A stretch of DNA of 18,992 bases from an uncultured Gemmatimonadaceae bacterium (GTDB taxonomy: Bacteria > Gemmatimonadota > Gemmatimonadetes > Gemmatimonadales > Gemmatimonadaceae), in NCBI GenBank assembly GCA_955652635.1, contig CATPBN010000284.1:1-18992 (forward strand), written 5' to 3'. Positions 14,351-18,992 of the stretch are shown here, piece after piece; within the stretch, counting starts at the first letter, position 1; every line of letters begins with the position of its first letter. Position numbers and translations under genes: made by a program. Below the pieces are notes generated by a model. The model saw only the letters and a program-made list of their open reading frames with translations. It had not been told where the DNA came from and did not search any database.

Positions 14351-14433
14351 GACTACCCCCTCTCCAATTCTAACTATCCTCGCGGCGTCGCGCTCCTCTT
14401 GACGCGGCGAACAAATTGCTCCAGCGAGCATCC
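14351..14433. promoter_or_regulatory. Divergent intergenic region between tal and the 211-aa gene
   Basis: This 83-nt gap must hold the promoter of the tal-led operon on the minus strand and probably that of the 14434 gene on the plus strand. It contains a purine-rich ribosome-binding site for tal next to the ATG and an AT-richer patch (about 14364-14375). I found no convincing paired -35/-10 set and no -24/-12 element on either strand. Confidence 0.4.
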
Positions 14434-15069
14434 ATGTCGCAACGCCGGATCTTTCTGCTCTCGCCCGCCAGCTGCCTTGGCAAACGTGCAGCCCTCCTGT
14501 TCAACGACAGGGCGGAGTTCGACATCGCCAGACGGGTTCGGGAGCAACCGGGAGTGCCCCTTGGGGAGGTTTTCAGCTTTCTGAGCGGACTGTATTTCAG
14601 GGGAAAGCTCGCGTACGCCCGTGAATTTGAGAATCCGCCACCTCGCCGCGCGCCTGGGATCCAGATCATAACTCCAAACGACGGGCTATACTCTCCCGGC
14701 TCGCTGGTCACCCTGAGCGACCTGGAGCGCTTCGCCGCGGTTCCTATCGACCCCGAAGAGCCACGATACCGGTACCCGCTCGAGCGCGACGCCGGGAAAA
14801 TCGCCGACAGGATTGGACCCAAATGCCAGGTCGTGCTGCTCGGAAGCGTGGCTACGGGGAAATATGTAGACGTCCTGCTGCCGATTTTCGGGGAACGGCT
14901 TGTCTTCCCGAACGATTTCATTGGCCACGGTGACATGGCGCGCGGAGGGATGCTGCTCCAGCGCGCCGATTCCGGAGCAGAGCTCACCTACATACCGGTG
15001 TCCCATCCGTCGCGGCTGGGCGTCCGGGCAAGAAAAGAAGCGCGCGCCAGGTTGGACGCGCGCCTATGA
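14434..15069 (+). CDS. Uncharacterised 211-aa cytoplasmic protein
   Basis: I do not recognise this gene with certainty. It has no signal peptide or membrane segment and is charged overall. Ordered motifs look conserved: an N-terminal strand FLLSPASCLGKRAALL, then GEVFSFLSGLYFRGKLAYAR (about 47-66), then IIT.NDGLYSPGSLVTLSDL, and a C-terminal block VVLLGSVATGKYVDVLLP followed by FPNDFIGHGDMARGG. The order Ser-Cys-x-x-Lys-Arg, LY-F..K..YA, then GL loosely recalls DUF6884/YaaA-like proteins; this is a weak visual resemblance only. ATG 14434 is preferred over an in-frame TTG at 14416, though neither has a strong ribosome-binding site. It is divergent from tal and convergent with the DUF2911 gene, with 7 nt between stops. 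Confidence 0.75.
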   Translation: MSQRRIFLLSPASCLGKRAALLFNDRAEFDIARRVREQPGVPLGEVFSFLSGLYFRGKLAYAREFENPPPRRAPGIQIITPNDGLYSPGSLVTLSDLERFAAVPIDPEEPRYRYPLERDAGKIADRIGPKCQVVLLGSVATGKYVDVLLPIFGERLVFPNDFIGHGDMARGGMLLQRADSGAELTYIPVSHPSRLGVRARKEARARLDARL

Positions 15070-15076
15070 GCCCCTG

Positions 15077-15730
15077 TCAGCGCCCGACCCGCCAGTCGGT
15101 GGAAAGCTCCGTGTTGCCCCATGCAAACTTGAGCACGCCGTGCGGGAACGTCGTGGACGGCGGAGCCTCGAGCGCGGGTATGAGCCAGAAGGTGAGGCTT
15201 TCGATTGGCTCGGGGAGAGTGCGGGATCTCAGATCGATGCGCGCGAAATCCTGCTTCGGATCGTAGTCGGTGCCCCACTCAAGGAGTTCCTTGCTGACGA
15301 TCAGTTTCCACCCATTCCTGGTTGGCAGCGCGAACAGGGTGTAGATCCCGCGCGGGATGAACGTGTTCCCAATAGTCATGTCGACTTCAGCGGTGAGCTG
15401 CGTCGACATGTTGGCGCCGGCGCGCCAGACGGTGTCCCACGGCATGATGCCGGGCAGTCCGACGACGTTGCGGCCGCGGGCGTGCGGCTGACCGTAGTCG
15501 ATGGCGATCTTGGCGGGCCCCGCCAGATTCAGCGCGCCGAACCATCCGCCTTCACCCCAACGGCTGTCGATCAGTACGGTTACGGACGCCCGGGTACTCG
15601 CGGCAACCCTGGGAATGCGTGGCGGCTGAGCAGCCTGAGCCGCAGCGGGCTGCGGCGTGGGTTGCGATTGGGGCCGCAAATCGGTGGCAATCACGACGAG
15701 CGAGCCGAGAACGACGAGTCTCGTCAACAC
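15077..15730 (-). CDS. DUF2911 family secreted protein
   Basis: A 217-aa exported protein of the DUF2911 family, of unknown function and found often in Bacteroidota and Gemmatimonadota. The N-terminus LTRLVVLGSLVVIATDL is a signal peptide or anchor, followed by a Gln/Pro/Ala-rich linker (about 20-40). The family core is clear: IDYGQPHARGRNVVG, then MPWDTVWRAGANMSTQLT, then IPRGIYTLFALPT and GWKLIVSKE, with the C-terminal strand FWLIPALEAPP. The GTG start follows the TAG of the upstream 62-aa gene with no gap, and AGAGGG within that gene's end can serve as ribosome-binding site. The product is predicted to be periplasmic or outer-surface. Confidence 0.85.
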   Translation of the reverse strand: MLTRLVVLGSLVVIATDLRPQSQPTPQPAAAQAAQPPRIPRVAASTRASVTVLIDSRWGEGGWFGALNLAGPAKIAIDYGQPHARGRNVVGLPGIMPWDTVWRAGANMSTQLTAEVDMTIGNTFIPRGIYTLFALPTRNGWKLIVSKELLEWGTDYDPKQDFARIDLRSRTLPEPIESLTFWLIPALEAPPSTTFPHGVLKFAWGNTELSTDWRVGR

Positions 15731-15919
15731 CTAGAATTCCCTCTTGCGCATCTCTTTGAAGAAGCGCTCGTGTTCCTGGCGTTCCTTCAACGTGGCCTCG
15801 TCGGTCGGGAGATCGGCGAGATTCTTGTCGTATTTCTTTCCAAATCCTTTCCGACCGCTCGACTTGGCCGCCTTGGCAGCGTTCTTCTTCGCCAGCGCCG
15901 CGATCTTCTTGTCGTCCAT
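15731..15919 (-). CDS. Small lysine-rich protein, unknown function
   Basis: A 62-aa very basic, alanine- and lysine-rich protein (IAALAKKNAAKAAKSSGRKG at the start) with a charged helical C-terminal half ending in KERQEHERFFKEMRKREF. I do not recognise a family. The frame extends to 15952, but ATG 15919 has a strong AGGGAG ribosome-binding site seven bases upstream and a more natural N-terminus. The stop abuts the DUF2911 GTG directly, so the two are a translationally coupled pair. A nucleic-acid-binding role would suit the composition, but that is a guess. Confidence 0.65.
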   Translation of the reverse strand: MDDKKIAALAKKNAAKAAKSSGRKGFGKKYDKNLADLPTDEATLKERQEHERFFKEMRKREF

Positions 15920-15955
15920 AGCGCTCCCTTCCCTGTAAGAGTAAACGTCCACATA

Positions 15956-15984
15956 AATATGTCACCCATCCCCACCTTCGTCAC
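15956..15984 (-). promoter_or_regulatory. Candidate promoter of the 62-aa / DUF2911 pair
   Basis: On the minus strand GTGACG (15979-15984) and CATATT (15956-15961) are 17 bases apart, each matching four of six sigma-70 consensus positions, and lie about 37-65 bases before the ATG at 15919. The -10 overlaps a 12-bp AT-rich palindrome, ACATAAATATGT (15951-15962), which could be an operator. The call is weak, from pattern and position only. Confidence 0.3.
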
Positions 15985-16013
15985 GAGAATCGTTTTGACT
16001 ACCTTACGGTGAC

Positions 16014-16556
16014 GTGACGAACTTTCCGGACGCGACCTCCGTTCTCTCGGCGATGATCACGCCTGCGGTTCTCATCTCCGCGTGCGGATCGCTCATCCTG
16101 GCCACATCGGACCGGCTGAGCAAAGCGGTGACGCGCACGCGCGAGATCTCCACTGCCCTGATTCCACGCGCCAATGATCAGCGAGCCGAAGGCCGCGAAG
16201 AAGAGCGGCGGATGCTCTTCACACAGCTGGATTTCGTTACGACCCGATCGCGTCTATTGCAGCGGGCGTTGTCGCGATTGTACGGTGCGCTCGCCTTCTT
16301 CGTCGGGACGAGCGTCGCGATTGGTCTGGTTGCCGTGACGAGCTCCACGTTTACCGTGGTTCCGATCGCTCTCGGACTTGTGGGCGCCGGGCTCCTGCTC
16401 TATGCCGCGTTCCTGTTGATCAAGGAGTCCCGCTTCGCGCTTGCCGCCGTGAACGAAGAGATGGATTTCGTGTGGAAGCGTGGGAAGGAGTTCGGCCCGC
16501 CTGACCTGGTCGAGAAAGGGATCAAGCGTGCGCGTTGGTTCGGTGGCGTGCGCTAG
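16014..16556 (+). CDS. DUF2721 family membrane protein
   Basis: A 180-aa integral membrane protein matching DUF2721: VLSAMITPAVLISACGSLIL (10-29) as first helix, followed by the conserved ATSDRLSKAVTRTREI. A charged cytoplasmic segment with EERRMLFTQLDFVTTRSRLL leads to two adjacent helices (about 88-107 and 113-135). No function is established for the family. The start is GTG 16014; the ribosome-binding site is poor, and an ATG at residue 14 would cut into the family core, so GTG is favoured. The gene is divergent from the lysine-rich gene (94-nt gap) and convergent with the ribonucleotide reductase gene. Confidence 0.85.
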   Translation: MTNFPDATSVLSAMITPAVLISACGSLILATSDRLSKAVTRTREISTALIPRANDQRAEGREEERRMLFTQLDFVTTRSRLLQRALSRLYGALAFFVGTSVAIGLVAVTSSTFTVVPIALGLVGAGLLLYAAFLLIKESRFALAAVNEEMDFVWKRGKEFGPPDLVEKGIKRARWFGGVR

Positions 16557-16579
16557 ACAGGTTGCAGCTGACGCAATAA

Positions 16580-16609
16580 AAAACGCCGGGCAAGATTGCC
16601 CGGCGTTTT
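16580..16609. terminator. Bidirectional rho-independent terminator between convergent genes
   Basis: A perfect inverted repeat of 14 bases, AAAACGCCGGGCAA (16580-16593) and TTGCCCGGCGTTTT (16596-16609), leaves a very short loop. A-rich sequence on the left (TAAAAAA) and TTTTCTC on the right give a U-run in either transcript. It lies 23 nt after the DUF2721 stop and 22 nt beyond the reductase stop, so it serves both. Confidence 0.93.
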
Positions 16610-16631
16610 CTCTCGGATCGTGGTAGTCAGC

Positions 16632-18992
16632 TCACCCGCACTCGGAGAATCCGCACACGTGGCACTTCGCGCATCCTTCCGCGAACTCCAGCGACGAACC
16701 GCAATCAGGACACGTTCCGATGAATGACTCGCTGCGATTCACTGCATCGAAGCCGAATTGCGGTTGACCGCCCTCACCCGGGTTGGCAGTCGCCGAAGGC
16801 CGGGGCTGCGCGACTTCGATCGGTGCAATGGGCGTCGGTGCGGGGCCGAGCAGATCCTGTTGGATGCCTCCCTTCTCGCGCATCCACTTCTCGAGCGCTA
16901 TGCCTATCGCGTCGGGGACGGACAGTACCTTGTTGGGTCCGAGTCCGATCGCCTTGTCGGACGCGATGCCGCGCAGCTGGCGGTGCACTTCGCGAATCGG
17001 AATCCCCGATCTCAGCGCCAGCGAAATGAGACGACCCATTGCCTCGGCGTCAGCCATCGCAGCGCCCCCGGCCTTGCCGAGGTTGATGAACACCTCGAAA
17101 GGCTGACCACGATCGTCCTCGGTGATATTGAGGAACATAGTGCCCAGCGGAGTCTCGATGCGGGTTGTGATTCCGCGAAGAGTGTCCGGCCGTGAGCGCT
17201 TGGCGCGGCGCTGAAGATTCTCCGCCTCCGTATCGAACAGCGCCTCCTTCAATCTCGCGTTCTCCGCTTCCAGCTCGGCGATGGTTCCGTGCAGCTCGCC
17301 CCTCTCGGCGCGCGCGTCGGCTTTGCCGTCGCGATCGGCAGCGGCCTGAACAGTGGCGCCAGTCGATAGGACCTGATTGTCGCGAGAGCCGTCGCGGTAA
17401 ACGGTGACTCCCTTGCATTTGAGACTGTAAGCCAGCTCGTAGATCGCTCTCACATCTTCGGTGGTGGCGGCGTGCGGAAAATTGGTGGTCTTGGAGATAG
17501 CGGAATCGCAATTCTCCTGGAAAGCAGCCTGCATGCGAACGTGCCACTCGGGAGTGATGTCGTGCGCAGTCACAAAGACACGCTGCCACTGCTTCGGTAC
17601 TTCGTCGAAGTGGATGTGCCCTTCCTTGGCGATCTTTTCCATCAGGTCTTCGGAATACCAGCCTTCCTTCGTCGCAATCGCGACGAAGTCCTCGTTCACG
17701 TCCGGCATCAGCACGCCCGCCTGATTGCGCATGAAGGCGACGGCGAAGAGAGGCTCGATCCCCGACGAGCAGCCGGCGATGATCGAGATGGTGCCGGTGG
17801 GCGCGATAGTGTTGACGTTGCAGTTGCGCAGCAGCTGCATCGGGCGAATGCGATTGCCCTTCGCGTCGCGCGCGGCCGTCTCGGCTGGCCCCCAGATCGA
17901 GCGGGCCCATTCGGGGAACGGGCCGCGCTCATTGGCCAGACGCTCGCTCTCGCGCTTCGACTCGACGTCCACGAACTTCTGAAGCTGACGTCCGAACTCG
18001 ACGCCCTCGACGCTGTTGTAGGCGATGCCGAGCCGTACGAGCGCGTCGGCGAATCCCATGATGCCGAACCCGATGCGGCGAATTCTCTTCGACAACGCGT
18101 CGATTTCGGGTAGCGGGTATTTGTTGACGTCGATGATGTTGTCGAGAAAGTGGACCGAGAGATGGATGTCGCGCTTGAGCGCGTCCCAATCCATCTGATC
18201 GTCCTTCACGTAATACCCGACGTTGATCGAGCCAAGGTTGCACACGTCGTACGGAAGGAGCGGCTGCTCTCCGCAGGGATTCGTGGCTTCGTACTGGCCG
18301 ACGTGCGGCACCGGATTGTGGCGGTTCGCCTCGTCGATGAAAAAGCAGCCGGGCTCACCGGTGCGCCAGGCGCCATCTATCATCTTGCCCCAGACGGTAC
18401 GCGCATCAAGCTGCCCCGTCACTTTGCCGCTCGAAGGATCGATGAGATCGTAGCTCGTGCCGGCCTTCACCGCGCCCATGAACCTGTCGGTGACGGCGAC
18501 GGAGATATTGAAGTTCGTTATCTGCGAAAGGTCTTCCTTGCACGTGATGAAGTCGAGAATGTCGGGATGATCGACGCGCAGAATTCCCATATTAGCGCCG
18601 CGGCGCGTTCCGCCCTGCTTCACCGCATCAGTCGATGCGTCATACAGCTTCATGAACGACACTGGACCGGACGCGACGCCGGTCGTCGAACGGACCATCG
18701 AGCCTTTGGCGCGCAGCTTGGAAAATCCGAAGCCGGTGCCGCCACCGGATTGATGGATCAGCGCCATCGAACGCAGTGTGTCGTAGATGCCGTCGCGTCC
18801 GTTGGAGAGCGCGTCTTCGACGGGAAGAACGAAGCAAGCGGAGAGCTGGCCAAGGGGACGGCCTGCGTTCATCAGCGTCGGTGAGTTCGGTTCGAAGCGA
18901 CGCTCGACCATCAGGCGATAAAAATCGCTCGCGATGTCGGTGACTTCGCTGTCGGTAGATCCATAGCGACGATCGGCTTCGGCGACCGTGCC
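16632..18992 (-). CDS. nrdJ: Adenosylcobalamin-dependent (class II) ribonucleotide reductase, N-terminus beyond the window
   Basis: Reduces ribonucleotides to deoxyribonucleotides using coenzyme B12 to generate the thiyl radical, without need of oxygen. About 786 residues are visible; the frame is open to the right edge, so the start is missing. Motifs are PNSPTLMNAG, the redox Cys in QLSACFVLP, GGGTGFGFSKLR, the active-site NPCGEQ (codons 18264-18281) with radical Cys and Glu, VCNLGSIN, and PTGTISIIAGCSSGIEP. A TSCPD domain follows (from TRIETPLGTMFLNITED), and the C-terminal cysteine cluster CPDCG...CAKCHVCGFSECG can relay reducing power to the active site. Between catalytic and TSCPD domains (about 17190-17360) lies a charged segment ELHGTIAELEAENARLKEAL that looks like a short coiled coil. 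An internal ATG at 18911 is not the real start. Confidence 0.95.
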   Translation of the reverse strand, partial: GTVAEADRRYGSTDSEVTDIASDFYRLMVERRFEPNSPTLMNAGRPLGQLSACFVLPVEDALSNGRDGIYDTLRSMALIHQSGGGTGFGFSKLRAKGSMVRSTTGVASGPVSFMKLYDASTDAVKQGGTRRGANMGILRVDHPDILDFITCKEDLSQITNFNISVAVTDRFMGAVKAGTSYDLIDPSSGKVTGQLDARTVWGKMIDGAWRTGEPGCFFIDEANRHNPVPHVGQYEATNPCGEQPLLPYDVCNLGSINVGYYVKDDQMDWDALKRDIHLSVHFLDNIIDVNKYPLPEIDALSKRIRRIGFGIMGFADALVRLGIAYNSVEGVEFGRQLQKFVDVESKRESERLANERGPFPEWARSIWGPAETAARDAKGNRIRPMQLLRNCNVNTIAPTGTISIIAGCSSGIEPLFAVAFMRNQAGVLMPDVNEDFVAIATKEGWYSEDLMEKIAKEGHIHFDEVPKQWQRVFVTAHDITPEWHVRMQAAFQENCDSAISKTTNFPHAATTEDVRAIYELAYSLKCKGVTVYRDGSRDNQVLSTGATVQAAADRDGKADARAERGELHGTIAELEAENARLKEALFDTEAENLQRRAKRSRPDTLRGITTRIETPLGTMFLNITEDDRGQPFEVFINLGKAGGAAMADAEAMGRLISLALRSGIPIREVHRQLRGIASDKAIGLGPNKVLSVPDAIGIALEKWMREKGGIQQDLLGPAPTPIAPIEVAQPRPSATANPGEGGQPQFGFDAVNRSESFIGTCPDCGSSLEFAEGCAKCHVCGFSECG

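Noticed and set aside
14399..14404. TTGACG as -35 box for the 211-aa gene
   Set aside because: No acceptable -10 box lies 16-18 bases downstream before the ATG.
15040..15063. GCGCGCG...CGCGCGC hairpin near the end of the 211-aa gene as a terminator
   Set aside because: The stem is GC-only, inside coding sequence and not followed by a U-run.
14900..16012. 370-codon open frame on the plus strand
   Set aside because: It runs across the 211-aa gene end and antisense to the DUF2911 and lysine-rich genes, has no recognisable domain, and those genes have good family or ribosome-binding-site support.

Overview
The window is GC-rich bacterial chromosome with densely packed housekeeping genes, mostly on the minus strand. 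The gene mix (an MglA/MglB-type Ras-like GTPase pair inside a dnaX-ybaB-recR-pgsA cluster, a B12-dependent ribonucleotide reductase, many GTG starts) suggests a free-living Gram-negative bacterium, most likely Gemmatimonadota. That placement is inferred from gene content and was not tested by a search. I see no insertion sequence, prophage, CRISPR array or tRNA.

Region A (1-4523, minus strand) is an information-processing and cell-envelope operon. In transcription order it holds the small SRP RNA gene (ffs), dnaX, ybaB, recR, a small membrane-anchored protein, an MglB-like roadblock protein, an MglA-like GTPase, and pgsA, which runs off the left edge. Gaps are 1-30 nt, with one ATGA overlap. 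A rho-independent terminator (4558-4594) separates it from the next operon.

Region B (4637-14350, minus strand) is a ten-gene array that reads as one transcription unit. Its order is transaldolase, pyruvate kinase, a PhnP-like metallo-hydrolase, glucose-6-phosphate isomerase, a class II aldolase, a short histidine-kinase-like phosphotransfer protein, an NtrC-type response regulator, a YtxH protein, a YihY/BrkB membrane protein and a small lipoprotein. Gaps are -8 to +19 nt up to yihY. Central carbon metabolism is therefore physically coupled to a two-component regulator and to envelope or stress genes.

Region C (14434-16609) holds poorly characterised genes: an uncharacterised 211-aa protein divergent from transaldolase, a DUF2911 secreted protein with a lysine-rich 62-aa leader gene, and a DUF2721 membrane protein. 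It ends in a strong bidirectional terminator.

Region D (16632-18992, minus strand) is most of an adenosylcobalamin-dependent (class II) ribonucleotide reductase. Its N-terminus lies beyond the right edge.

No clearly new multi-gene system is visible. The best leads are a Spo0B/ChpT-like phosphotransfer protein built into a glycolysis operon, a probable CTG start codon on the metallo-hydrolase, an SRP RNA with an unusual apical loop, and an unrecognised conserved-looking protein at 14434-15069.
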